Shown here: in pieces, positions 35,653 to 46,924 of the stretch
Numbering within the stretch: position 1 is the stretch's first letter
Layout of the letters: each line of letters starts with the position of its first letter
DNA from: Hexactinellida sp. DTS-2022
Lineage: Eukaryota; Porifera; Hexactinellida
NCBI GenBank assembly: GCA_028753945.1
Contig: JAPNXP010000001.1
Span: 14,498,501 to 14,562,500 of the forward strand
Direction: 5' to 3'
DNA length: 64,000 nt
Notes under the pieces: generated by a model
Told to the model about the DNA's origin: nothing
The model's database searches: none
Seen by the model: only the letters and a program-made list of their open reading frames with translations
Position numbers and translations under genes: made by a program

Positions 35653-35697
35653 TATAAAATAAAACGTGTACAGTATTGCATTCAGTTTATAGAAGAG
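35653..35697 (+). promoter_or_regulatory. Core promoter of NHL copy 5
   Basis: TATAAAAT at 35653-35660 and TTCAGTTT, as in copy 2. Confidence 0.6.
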
Positions 35698-36909
35698 ATG
35701 GCTGCTGCTAGAGATGAACAGAATGTCGATGCTAAGCTAGAAGCTCTGAAACTGGAAATAGAGCGGAGCTTTGATGAGCTGGATTTGCTTCTAGCGGAGA
35801 AGAGACGGAATCTCCTGGGGAGACTAGCGAGAATGAAGGAGGGACACGACAGGAATGCAGAGCTGGATGCGGCAATGGAACAGCTGAGAATTGTGAGGGA
35901 TACCGCAGTTAATGTGATGACTAGCAACATTCTAGGAGGGAAATTGGATTCTATTTGGAAAGGATTGGATACGGAAATAGGAGTGAAAGAGGATTTGAAG
36001 GTAGCAGTGAAAAATCTTTCGTTTGTTGAGTTTCGTTGTTTCTCTGGTAGAATTCGTAATGCGATCGAAGAGACTGATTTGATAGAACTGATGCCAGAGT
36101 ATGTGGGGAGAGAAAGTCCTGTTCTTAAGAGGTGTAAGAAGGGCAGTGGAAATGGCGAGTTTATGACTCCAAGTGACATATCAATTGATAGAATAAGGAA
36201 TGAAGTCTTGATTGCAGATAAAAATAACAGTCGCATACAAATACTGAATACAGAAGGAGAGTATCTACGTTCATTCGGAACAGAGCACTTGAAAGAGCCA
36301 CGTGGTATTTGTGTGTCACAAGATGGTGTGTTTGTGACTGATAGGGCGAGAGATTGTTTGATGAGGTTTAGTCTAGCCGGACAATTCATAAACAAGACTG
36401 GATCCAGAGGCACTACACCAGGGTGCTTTAAGGGAATACGAGGAGTGTGTTATGAAGCTGGATTGGTTTATGTATGTGACTGTGGTATGCAGATAATCCA
36501 AGTGTTCGACTTAAATCTCCAATTTATTAAGAAATTCGGTTCTGGAGAAATCAAATACCCCAGTGACATCACTATCCACTCAGACACTCTCCATATTCTG
36601 TCTCTAAAACATAATACAATCTACTGCTACAACAGAGATGGTACTTATCTTAAGAAGATAGAGTTAACTGGACAGGAGCAACCTATGACATCAGCTCTAT
36701 TCTTTACAGTAGACACGAAAGGTAACTTCTTAATTACTGATAACTCTATAAACGAAATCCGTATCTTCTCGCATTATGGAGTACTCAAGCACATTCTAGG
36801 AAATGGTCACCTCAGATTCTCAGCTGGTATTAGTATTACACTAGACAACGAAAATAATATTATTTGTTTGTGTCATAGCTACGCTAATGACTGCTTCCAG
36901 AAATACTAA
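35698..36909 (+). CDS. Coiled-coil/NHL-repeat protein, array copy 5 (403 aa), chimeric
   Basis: Complete gene with hybrid origin. From the start to the CFKGI motif (about residue 247) it equals copy 2, including SIWKGL and TPSDIS. Beyond about 36437 it equals copy 7 (CDCGMQIIQ, SLKHN, VDTKGNF, SHYGVL and the two-codon SI insert), and the copy-7 likeness continues to about 37127 in the 3' flank. The junction joins blades 1-2 of one paralog to blades 3-6 of another without breaking the frame. The upstream in-frame ATG at 35554 is rejected, as in copy 2. Confidence 0.9.
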   Translation: MAAARDEQNVDAKLEALKLEIERSFDELDLLLAEKRRNLLGRLARMKEGHDRNAELDAAMEQLRIVRDTAVNVMTSNILGGKLDSIWKGLDTEIGVKEDLKVAVKNLSFVEFRCFSGRIRNAIEETDLIELMPEYVGRESPVLKRCKKGSGNGEFMTPSDISIDRIRNEVLIADKNNSRIQILNTEGEYLRSFGTEHLKEPRGICVSQDGVFVTDRARDCLMRFSLAGQFINKTGSRGTTPGCFKGIRGVCYEAGLVYVCDCGMQIIQVFDLNLQFIKKFGSGEIKYPSDITIHSDTLHILSLKHNTIYCYNRDGTYLKKIELTGQEQPMTSALFFTVDTKGNFLITDNSINEIRIFSHYGVLKHILGNGHLRFSAGISITLDNENNIICLCHSYANDCFQKY

Positions 36910-38478
36910 CCTAAGTATACTCTAATATTACTCTCCCTAACTTTGATCTGACATGATTTGCTGAACTAAATGTCCTATTATCCTTCTACCTTGTAATTGT
37001 TATTCGGTATTTAGATATTAATTGTTTGCTCGAATTATGAAATTATTATATTGTCTACTAATTCAAGGGTACTAATGCACACAGTATAATTAGCTTCTTG
37101 TTGTAGATATTGGGAATTTGGGACTGATTCTAATTAGAATGTGGGATTATGTATCTATACCAAATTGCAAGGTCGAAATAAATATATTCAACTGGGCTAA
37201 TCCAATAGTTCCATGGGGTGTTAGACGATCAGAAGATCTCAAATTTGTTTTACGGTCATTGGGAGGAATCAACAGAAATGGTAATTACTATAGGGGATCA
37301 ATGGTGGAAAATGTTGGAAATTGCTTCCATTATCCACCAACTTTAGACTCTAATTATGTAATATAGTTTCAGTTCCATTTCCAGTAATCTGTTGTTCAGA
37401 AATGAGAAATGTACTCGTTTTTCAAAAGGATATTATTCAATTATACCCGATCGGATCCTGGTATAGCGGAATACACTTGGTTATGTTCGGTCCCTAGAAG
37501 TCAAGGACGATCGCAACTCTGTTGGCAACCCTCTAGGAATACAGGTTTATCCAAGGGTTTGAGCTTTTAATTTGCCTCAGAGTAATATTAATGAATCTCA
37601 AGGCTGTGTTAGTAATGCAAACAGTATATATCCTCTACAGCGGGCATACTGTTAAGTGGTAGGGTGAACTTTTGAGTATTATAGTAAACCTTCAGAAAAG
37701 GAACATCCTGGAAACAAAACAAAATGTTCACTTTTCATGATGTATCATTATGTGTCCTGTCCAGATTATACCTCCAATACTAACTTATCACATATTGTCT
37801 AATGAAGCCACATCATGAATTATTTGTGCATTCACACAAGTGCGAAAACATAGCTGCCAGTTAGCCTCCAGACAGTCCATCTCAAGCAGATCAAATAACA
37901 CCCTCTCCAACATAGCTAAAATCCTCCAAAAATTGTATGTTCACTTTTATGAGGACATATCCTATTCCCATTTCGTGCAACCAATGAATCGAGTAGATTA
38001 GGTCAGATTCTTAAACGGGTGGAGATTCTGGCTTATTTCTGCATTCCTTGTTCGCAGGATGGTTGTCCTGTTTGCCCTCCTGCTTTGGAATTGCAAGAGC
38101 TCATCGATAATCCTTGCTAGATAATAGATGCATCACATTAGCAATGGTAGACTTACGATTGGAATCGCCCCTTTTGGCCCCAAAATGTTCACTTCTGTTG
38201 ATGTGAAATAAGGCTTTGAGAGCCAATCTCCTATTTACCTCAAACTTAAATTGAGAATCATCAGTTGATTTTATTATTTATTTCTGGTGTCGATAAACAG
38301 ACTAGTTAGTTTGGGTAGGCTGACACACAAAGACTTTCTCTCATTTTCCTTCACCTTAGAGAGAGGAAATTCGCCCTTAATTTCCTCACCTGAATCTTTC
38401 TGTAAGTTCAAAGTGTGTTTGACAAGTTATACCTACCAACACTGCTAGGTTTGCTCCCATCACCCTAGACTCCCTTGT

Positions 38479-38594
38479 CAGGGCCAGCGGAAGCGATCAG
38501 GCCGGTCAGATCAATAGACTGGCAACTCTTACGTCACTAGTTAGACCTATAAAGCCATGGCCTGACCACTATATAACTGCTTCCGCCGGCCCTG
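38479..38594. mobile_element. CAGGGCCGGCGG MITE, unit 5/6 spacer
   Basis: CAGGGCCAGCGGAAGCG at left, GCTTCCGCCGGCCCTG at right, CTTGT on both flanks. Confidence 0.65.
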
Positions 38595-40742
38595 CTTGTT
38601 CTGATACAGTTCTAACTCTGGGAAGTGGCGGCGCGAGGGGGGGCGGGAATCGCTTGTCAGATATAGGAGTACTCAATGTCAATGCAGAAATGATATACGC
38701 TCTGGACCATGGGTCGATGGGTCATGGGTCATGGGTCACCAATGTTGACCCATGGTCCACTCTGGTCCGCACCCCCAAGGGGGGCTGTCTGGCGCCGCCC
38801 TGACTCTGGGTAGCTACGTCACTAGTTACTAGTTTTAATACAGTTCTAACTCTAGGTAGCTCCTCCAATGTCAAACTGAGCTCCACTCAGTATTCGTGGA
38901 AGCAAGAATAAAATTAAAACCCTTGGAGGGTTCGCAAGTAAAAAAATTGTAGTCTTCTTCGTTGAAAAGAGATATAATAGTTGGAATTTAAATATTGAAT
39001 GTTTTTTAAAATCGGGGAAATGAATTTACGAGCTGATTTTGTCCCAATAATTTAGAGCGCCATGATATAAACTACCGAAAGATTCTGATAAGTACCATAA
39101 AATGAAGATTTAAATGCAAAATAAGATTCCTAAGTGTCTAACGAACTCTCGCACAGTGTATGGAAAGGAAAACGAATTCAATTTATTAAAGCAAACAATA
39201 AACACATAATAAATGTATCGAGTGTTAATGATAAATACGAACAAAGAGATAAATAAATATAACAGTCAGTTCCTAACACTGATATACTATGAGGAATGAG
39301 AGGAGACAGCAGAGTAGTTAAGCTGTGAGGTTAGTCTAGAGGAGACAGAGAAGGTATCAAACAGAGGAAGTGTTAGTAAAGTGGATTTATTGGAAGTTAA
39401 TTTGAATATACAGGGGACTCTGGAGGATATACATATTTAGCGTTCAGTGTCAAATGGAAACAACAAGTGTGCACAGGTAATAATTGTAAATTATACATAC
39501 AATCGACTCCGCTTAATAGAGCCACCTGTTAATATAATTATCCGCTTAATCGGGTCAAAATTTCGCAGGATTTAAGGAACGGTGTCATAGTGCCAGCTGT
39601 CCCCCAGGCCCCTCAGGATTAGATCGATCTATATTGGGATATGTAGCACTTAAATATAGAGTATGAAACTATAGTGCATTGTAAACATGTTTCAGCTCAA
39701 CGCCTGCATCATATTTACATTATATGCATCATATTTTATTGTCGTTTACAATATCGTATTTTTTTGTTAACACACTTTAAGATATCCATAAAATTAGCTA
39801 GTAACAAATTAGAATTATGACAAGCATTATTACAAATAATTTCATACTTTATCAAAAAGCACTCATTAATTAGAATACTAGTTGTAAAGTGCATTATTAA
39901 ACTACTCAAATAATGAGAGTGAATACTAATACAATTTAGACATACATTCGTTCCGCTTAATTGGGTCACTTTAAACTTCATCAAATAATGAGCCGCCAAC
40001 CCGCATCCTCATATATACTTTGTGTGGAGCTGAAACAATATTACCATTAACACTGGCTTAATATACTGATTATCCATACATCATACGGAAGGGTATAGGG
40101 TTGCATTAGATTCCCCATAGTCCAAAGATTTTTATAAGAGTAGTTAGACACAATGCATAGCTATGGTACTGTAAGTATTGTACTATTATTCTCGTATTGC
40201 AGTGTAGTATCTAATTATTTCAGAACTGGTGTAATCTGATAGGTAATTCTTCTCACAGACCCACAGTAGATACATATTGTGCCAACTAACAGTATAATGT
40301 GATAGGATATTAAGTTAAACCAATTAAATTACGTATTATACACCCAACAACTATCAAACAACTATAACAACAATAAATTCTTGTTAATTAAAACTCTATC
40401 GCATTATTGGTGAGTTTATGGAATTTTCATAATTTAAATATTAACTACTATTATATTCTAATACGATCAAATATTTTTGTAGGGAATTTAACTTTGCATA
40501 TTTATTCTGTGAACATTCACTTTTATTGTTGCCATAATGCATAAAACTGTTAGAAAGGTGTTAGCCGATATACGTAGTACAGTGGAACACGCTTAATACG
40601 TACTACGTAGTACGTACTGTTCTCTAATAACCGATTTCTTCAATCAACTCGGAACATACAAATAAATACATACACACTGAAAATGTATTATTAGTAGTAC
40701 GTATACTTTAGATTCCCATGGACTTAATAAACTACTAAAATA

Positions 40743-40879
40743 CAATCAACTTCCGTTATAACGAAGTGCCCGGGACCGTGGTTTCATTTCGTTATAAGCA
40801 GAATTCGTTATAACCGGAGTAAATAATACCCTATAGGCTAGTATGGTATATAATAATATCTTATAACGGGAGTTGACTG
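40743..40879. mobile_element. CGTTATAA MITE, unit 6
   Basis: CAATCAACTTCCGTTATAACG and ATAACGGGAGTTGACTG; the best-matching terminal pair of this family. Confidence 0.7.
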
Positions 40880-40886
40880 TAATTTG

Positions 40887-41408
40887 CAGAGCATTAAGCG
40901 CTCCTAGTTTTTTGGAGCGCGCTCCCGCTCCGCGCTCCTAATCATAAAAAGGAGCGGCGCTCCTGTTTTCGCTCCTCCGAAAAAAAGGAGCGCACACCCG
41001 CTCCCGCTCCTGAAAATTGGAGCGCGCTCATTTTGCGCTCCTTTTTCACACCTTTCAAAATGAAAAAAATATGTAAATCGTCAGAATTACTACTTTTTAG
41101 GGCAAAAATATAAAATTTGGTGATTTCAGAATTTTTTTATCTCGTAACTCCCCAATTCACATTTTGCTTCAAATCTTGATGAATTATGGACATAATTAGG
41201 AAATTATCTGTGAATAAATGTACTAGATGTTTTGCAACAATCTAAGAAAAAAGGAGCGCGCTCCAGTGAGACGCTCCTCAATAATTGGAGCGGCGCTCCA
41301 CCTCCCGCTCCTCAATTTTACAAAGAGCGCGCTCCAGCCTGCGCTCCTGAAAAATGGAGCGCGCCACCAGGAGCGGCGCTCTTTGGAGCGCGCTCCTTTA
41401 ATGCTCTG
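40887..41408. mobile_element. hAT MITE made of GGAGCGCGCTCC palindromes, 522 bp
   Basis: Ends CAGAGCATTAAGCGCTCC and GGAGCGCGCTCCTTTAATGCTCTG-type, flanked by GTAATTTG on both sides (40879-40886 and 41409-41416). Units 3, 4 and 7 have the single GTAATTTGGGCGCAC site. Both arms are tandem runs of GGAGCGC/GCGCTCC separated by short AT spacers, with an AT-rich centre (41045-41240). The open frames of 61-77 codons across it are palindrome artefacts. Confidence 0.92.
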
Positions 41409-41773
41409 GTAATTTGGGCGCACAAGAGCGAGCTCAAAAGTCTAGACGCCCAATTTTTTACATAGATGAAACTTTGTTTTAAAAACGATGCTAGCAATGT
41501 CAGTAGTACATATGTACATATTAGGATGAGTAACCTCGAACTCACGCTAATTCGAACTCTGGGTATATACTATATAGAAACTGTTTGTTTTGATATGTAG
41601 CCTGTATTAATTCATACTATGTCATATTTCAAGATGCAAAATCTTGCATCACATTTATTGGGTACGAAAAAAGTGGTTCAAATTTTCCAGAAGAATTAAA
41701 AAATAGATTATAATCGTCCTTGAGTCGTAGCATAGCATAGTTATTAATATTCAATGGGTTAATAACACTGGTA

Positions 41774-41915
41774 CAGTAGATGTCGGATATAAGCACACAA
41801 TGTTGGAAAACGGTTGCCATAAACCCTGTATAATTTATGTCGGTTCTAAGAACATGCCGGTTATAAGCACCTTAAGTGCAGATCCCTACGATGTGCTAAT
41901 AACCGGCATCCACTG
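41774..41915. mobile_element. MITE, 142 bp, TA duplication (CAGTAGATGTCGG)
   Basis: Ends CAGTAGATGTCGGATATAAGC and GCTAATAACCGGCATCCACTG, TA on each side. A pogo-like small element not seen elsewhere in the window. Confidence 0.75.
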
Positions 41916-42324
41916 TACTGTATATGGTTCAATTTTGTTTGAGAATATAAAGTGGGGATTTCATAAAGAAAGGGGATCAGAATCGGATACTAAGTTTTGA
42001 TGGAAAAACCGTTTTGGGGATAAAAAACTATAGTCATTGGCTCACTACCAGTAATTCTGAGATGGATAGTTTAAGAACTCAATGGGGTTCTAAGGGTACC
42101 GTAGAATCGGAAACTATGCACCATATGAATCAAGTGGATTACTATCAGCACATCCCATTACTAAGTATGTATAACCTTACTCCACCGTTCGATAACTCTT
42201 TCAACTCGTACTATATCCGAGAACTGGAGTTAGGATCTCCTGAAAGAGCCATTAGTTAGTAAGCACCAGTATCCACTATCCGATCATACAATAACCTCAA
42301 CCTAGGTGTTAGCTAACTGTAATA

Positions 42325-42419
42325 GTAGACCTGCCTAATCCGAAACTAGTTGGAATAATAAATTTCAAACGGATTATGCGAATAGCGGAATATAGGGGTC
42401 GTATTACGCTGGTTTACTG
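42325..42419. mobile_element. Promoter-proximal pogo-like MITE, unit 6 (internally deleted)
   Basis: TAGTAGACCTGCCTAATCC at left, ACGCTGGTTTACTG at right; about 75 bp shorter than unit 2. Confidence 0.65.
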
Positions 42420-42422
42420 TAC

Positions 42423-42467
42423 TATAAAATAAAACGTGTACAGTATTGCATTCAGTTTATAGAAGAG
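42423..42467 (+). promoter_or_regulatory. Core promoter of NHL copy 6
   Basis: TATAAAAT at 42423-42430, TTCAGTTT initiator-like site, about 14-nt leader. Confidence 0.6.
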
Positions 42468-43673
42468 ATGGCTGCTGCTAGAGAAGAACAGAATATCGAT
42501 GCTAAGCTAGAAGCTCTGAAACTGGAAATAGAGCGGAGCTTTGATGAGCTGGATTTGTTTCTAGCGGAGAAGAGACGGAATCTCCTGGGGAGACTAGCGA
42601 GAATGAAGGAGGGACACGATAGGAATGCAGAGCTGGATGCGGCAATGGAACAGCTGAGAATTGTGAGAGATACCGCAGTTAATGTGATGACTAGCAACAT
42701 TCTAGGAGGGAAATTGGATTCAGTTAGAAAATACTTTGATACGGAAATACGAGCGAAAGAGGATTTGAAGGTAGCTGTGGAAAATATTTCGTTTGTTGAG
42801 TTTCGTTGTTTCTCTGATAAAATTCGTAAGGCGATCGAAGAGACTGATTTAATAGAACTGATACCAGAGTATGTGGGGAGAGAAAGTCCTGTTCTTAAGA
42901 GGTGTAAGAAGGGCAGTGGAAATGGCGAGTTTATGACTCCTAGAGGAATTTCGGTAGATAGAATAATGAATGAAGTCTTCATTAGTGATATAAATAACAG
43001 TCGCATTCAAGTCTTGAATACAGAAGGAGAGTATTTACGTTCATTCGGAACAGAGAACTTGAAAGAGCCACATGGTATTTGTGTGTCACAAGATGGTGTG
43101 TTTGTGACCGATAGGGCGAGAGAATGTTTGTTGAGGTTTAGTCTAGCCGGACAATTCATAAACAAGACTGGATCCAGAGGCACTACACCAGGGTGCTTTA
43201 AGGGAATACGAGGATTGTGTTATGAAGCTGGATTGGTTTATGTATGTGATAGTGATGTGCAAAGAATCCAAGTTTTCGACCTAAATCTCGAATTTGTTAA
43301 AAAGTTCGGTTCTGGAGAAATCAAATACCCCACTGACATCACTATCCACTCAGACACTCTGCATATTCTGTCTGCACAACACAATACAATCTACTGCTAC
43401 AACAGAGATGGTACTTTTCTTAAGAAGATAGAGTTAACTGGACTGGAGCAACCTATGACAACAGCTCTATTCTTCACAATGGACACGAAAGGTAACTACT
43501 TAATTACTGAGAACTCTATTAACGAAATCCGTATCTTCTCACCTGATGGAGTACTCAAGCACATTCTAGGCAAAGGCCACCTCAGATTCCTAGCTGGTAT
43601 TATACTAGACAACGCAAATAATATTATTTGTGTGAGTAATGGCAACACTAATGACTGCTTCCAGAAGTACTAA
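42468..43673 (+). CDS. Coiled-coil/NHL-repeat protein, array copy 6 (401 aa)
   Basis: Full-length copy. It has REEQNID near the start, where other copies read RDEQNVD, and differs at SDKIRKA, LIPEYV (shared with copy 8), TPRGISVD, FISDINNSRIQ, EPHGIC, VCDSDVQ, TGLEQPMTTAL and ENSINE. The C-terminus is CVSNGNTNDCFQKY, close to copies 2 and 8. The coiled coil is otherwise conserved. A minus-strand frame covering this gene in other copies is interrupted here, which supports the plus-strand reading. Confidence 0.9.
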   Translation: MAAAREEQNIDAKLEALKLEIERSFDELDLFLAEKRRNLLGRLARMKEGHDRNAELDAAMEQLRIVRDTAVNVMTSNILGGKLDSVRKYFDTEIRAKEDLKVAVENISFVEFRCFSDKIRKAIEETDLIELIPEYVGRESPVLKRCKKGSGNGEFMTPRGISVDRIMNEVFISDINNSRIQVLNTEGEYLRSFGTENLKEPHGICVSQDGVFVTDRARECLLRFSLAGQFINKTGSRGTTPGCFKGIRGLCYEAGLVYVCDSDVQRIQVFDLNLEFVKKFGSGEIKYPTDITIHSDTLHILSAQHNTIYCYNRDGTFLKKIELTGLEQPMTTALFFTMDTKGNYLITENSINEIRIFSPDGVLKHILGKGHLRFLAGIILDNANNIICVSNGNTNDCFQKY

Positions 43674-44168
43674 CCTATTATACTCTAACTAGCTAATTAG
43701 TCCTTCCCTAACTTTGATCTGAAATTATTTGCTGAACTAATGTCCTACTATCCTTCTACCTTGTAATTGTTGTTCTGTATTTAGATATGAATTGTTTGCT
43801 TGAATTAAATTAAATTACTTATTGTCTATTAACATTAAGGGACTAATGCACATAGTATAAGTACTATTAAATTGTGTAGTTGCGTAGTTGCGAAATATGG
43901 CTTTGAGAGTGGCAATCTGTTTACCTCAAACCTATTCCTAAATTGAGCAGCAACAGCTGATTATATGTCATTAATTAAACTAGTTAGTTTGGGTAGGCTA
44001 ATCGCACACATAGACTTTCTCTAATTTTATTCACCTTCTCGCGATGTAAGTGCAAACTCGCTCCTAATTTCCTCATGTCCTGAATCTTTCTGAAAGTTCA
44101 AAGTGTGTTTGAGAAGTCGTAGCTACCAACACAGCTAGGTTTGCTCCCATCACCCTAGGCTACCTTGT

Positions 44169-44284
44169 CAGGGCCGGCGGAAGCGGTCAGGCAGGTCAGA
44201 CCGGTAGACTGGCCACTCTTACGTCACTAGTTAGACCGGTCAAGCCATGGCCTGACTACTATATAACTGCTTCCGCCGGCCTTG
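44169..44284. mobile_element. CAGGGCCGGCGG MITE, unit 6/7 spacer
   Basis: Full-length, with CAGGGCCGGCGGAAGCGGTC and GCTTCCGCCGGCCTTG and CTTGT flanks. Confidence 0.7.
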
Positions 44285-45477
44285 CTTGTTCTGATAGTTC
44301 TAACTCTGGGAAGTGGGGCGCGAGGGGGCGGGCGGGAATCGCTTGTCTAATATAGGAGTACTCAATGTTAATGCGGAAATGATATACGCCCTGGACAGGT
44401 AGTCCATAATTAGCCGTTTTGCTGAGATGCCCCACCGCATACTATTATAGGACAGATTATTTAACTAGTTTGTCATTAAAATTATCGATTTTGGTTTGAA
44501 TGTGTATTTTGGAATGTTTACAACTATTGGGTTTGCCCGTCCAGTGCTTGGTCCGCACCCCAAAGGGGGCTGTGCTGGCGCCGCCCTGACTCTGACTAGC
44601 TACGTCACTAGTTACTAGTTTTAATACAGTTCTAACTCTGGGTAGCTCCTCCAATGTCAAACTAAGCTCCACTCGGTATCCGTGTAGGTATGAATAAAAT
44701 ATAAACCCTTGGAGGGCGATGGTTCGCAAGTAATCAAATTGTAGTCTTCTTCGTGAAAAGAGATATAATAGTTGGAATTTAAATATTTAAATAAATTTCC
44801 AGTTATATACTGTCTAAAAAATTCGGGGAAATTAATATTATTAGCAGATTTGTTCCAATAATTCTAGGAATGGCGGAAAATTGGTCGCTTGGAAAATTGG
44901 TCGCCGGAAAATTGGTCGCCAGAAAATTAGTCGGAGGGATAATATTACCATTAACACTCGCTTAATATACTGATTATTCATACTATATACGGAAGGGTGT
45001 AAAGTTGTATTAGGTTCCCATAGTCCAAAGATTTATAAGAGTAGTTAGACATAATGATAGCTATGGTACTGTAGTTATTGTATTATTATCCTTGTATTAC
45101 AGTGTAGTATCTAATTATAGCAGAACTGGTGTAATCTGATAGGAAATTATTCTAACAGACCCACAGTAGATACATCTTGTGCCAACTAACAGTATAATGT
45201 GATAGGATATTAAGTTAAACCAATTGAATAACGTATTATACATCAAACAACTAACAAACAACAACAACAAATTCTAGATAATTATAACTCTATCGCATTA
45301 TTGGTGAGTTTATGGATTTTCATAATTATTAACTGCTATTCTATTCTAATACTATCAAATATTTTTGTAAGGAATTTAATTTTGCATATTTATTCTATGA
45401 ATATTCACTTTTATTGTTGACATAATGCTTAAAACTGTTAGAAAGGTGTTAGCCGATATACGTAGTACAGTGGAACT

Positions 45478-46263
45478 CGCTTGATACGCACTCTCGGATA
45501 CTCCGTACTGTTCTTTAATAACCGATTTCCCTCCTATCTAATCCATTATAAATGATTCGCTTACACTTACACGCTTAAGACGTACGAATTTATATCCCAA
45601 AGTAAATGAACTGTATTTATTTTAATTCGTTTAGTACGTGCTCTATAAAACTATCATCAGAACTCAGTAATTGGTTTAAGTGAGTACGAGTAGGAGTAAA
45701 ATACTTTAATCTTATCATTAAGTATGTTAAAGACTTGAATTCCATACTTAGTATTCATATCATTGAACCAGGGTTGATAAAAATCATGATTTCTTTTAAA
45801 AAATCAAAAAAATCAGATTTTTTTTTATTTAAATCAGAATTTTGATTTTAATTGTTTTTTTTGCAATCTATGTCACACTGGCGTATATTATTTGGCTAAT
45901 AGATTAATTACATTGTTAATGACTCATTATCAATGTAATTTGACTCATTATCAATGTATTTCTTTTTTTTCCGCAAAAAACAATAGACATAAAAAATCTG
46001 ATTTAAATAAAAAAAGTCTGATTTAAATAAAAAAAGTCCGACTTTTTTGATTTAAATCAGACTTCTTCGATTAAAATTCGATTTTTGATTTAAATCATGA
46101 TTTAAATCAATGATTTAAATGACTTGATTTAAATCAAACAACCCTGCATTGAACAAGTCAGTATTTCGACTTGTGGATTATGCATACGGATAAGACGTAC
46201 CTCGGTTAGTACGTATACATTCACTTGTTTCCCAGGGTGGTACGTCTTATCCGAGTTATACTG
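45478..46263. mobile_element. CAGTGGAACTCG pogo-like MITE, unit 7, interrupted
   Basis: Ends CAGTGGAACTCGCTTGATACG and TATCCGAGTTATACTG. It is split by the nested hAT element at 45769-46146, giving a clear age order. Confidence 0.75.
45769..46146. mobile_element. hAT MITE, 378 bp, 8-bp duplication CATTGAAC
   Basis: Ends CAGGGTTGATAAAAATCATG and TGATTTAAATCAAACAACCCTG-type, flanked by CATTGAAC at 45761-45768 and 46147-46154. All other units read CATTGAACAAGTC uninterrupted. The interior is rich in GATTTAAATC palindromes. Confidence 0.93.
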
Positions 46264-46772
46264 AATATGATTCTACTGTAGTTAAAACCGCACCCAGAGG
46301 ATTGTATTCACACAGGGTATCATCAATGAGCTCTGGAATCATGGATGCACCTAAATATTTAATTTCAGATCATTTTCTTGTTTGGAATCAGTCATGAATA
46401 GCTTTGTAAATTAATTCTTGTGTTTCACAACTATGTTAAAATTATTGCAATAATTTAGATGGTATTCATGGTACTATTACAAAATGACTGTAATAGACTT
46501 TTGTCCTTTATTATACTACGTATGTTGTTTAGTATACTTACATTTTATCATTTGTTTGCATCGGAACGAACTTTTGTGGATATTTCGAGTGCAAACCTCG
46601 GAAACCAAAAGTCGGGAACCAAAAGATATCCCTATACACCAAAAATATAATTTGTAAACCGTCCAGTTTGTTCAATCAACTCGGAACATACAAACAAATA
46701 CATACACACTGAAAATGTATTAATAGTAGTACGTATACTGTAGATTCCCATGGACTTAATAAACTTCTAATA

Positions 46773-46907
46773 CAATGAACTTCCGTAATAACGAAGTGCT
46801 CGGGACGTGGTTTCATTTCGTTATAAGCAGAATTCGTTATAACCGGAGTAAAATCAATACTTTATAGGCCATGGTATATAATATAATGTCATAACGGGAG
46901 TTTACTG
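46773..46907. mobile_element. CGTTATAA MITE, unit 7
   Basis: Same as 26976-27110 of unit 4, within the duplicated tract. Confidence 0.6.
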
Positions 46908-46924
46908 TAATTTGGGCGCACAAG

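Larger units (their letters stand above)
36910..42324. other. Spacer between NHL copies 5 and 6 (about 5.4 kb)
   Basis: 3' flank of copy-7 type, conserved block, truncated CAGTAAACC MITE (37681-37964), possible exon frame to about 38120 (one base short), CAGGGCCGGCGG MITE, block 39000-39500 shared with 24300-24800, block 39690-40050, conserved block 40050-40579, left end of a CAGTGGAACTCG MITE (40580-40640) fused by deletion to downstream sequence, CGTTATAA MITE, large hAT MITE and another small MITE. No complete gene. Confidence 0.55.
43674..46924. other. Spacer between NHL copies 6 and 7 (left part)
   Basis: Short 3' flank to about 43860, then a deletion junction (GTGTAGTTGCGTAGTTGCG) shared with the spacer after copy 8 at about 59715. 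After it come a CAGGGCCGGCGG MITE, the block carrying the conserved minus frame, a GGAAAATTGGTCGCC microrepeat (44875-44935), conserved block 44960-45477, an interrupted MITE, and from about 46298 a tract nearly identical to unit 4. No gene. Confidence 0.6.

Noticed and set aside
41223-41545. Several overlapping frames on both strands in the GAGCGC region
   Set aside because: They arise from the palindromic arms of the hAT MITE.
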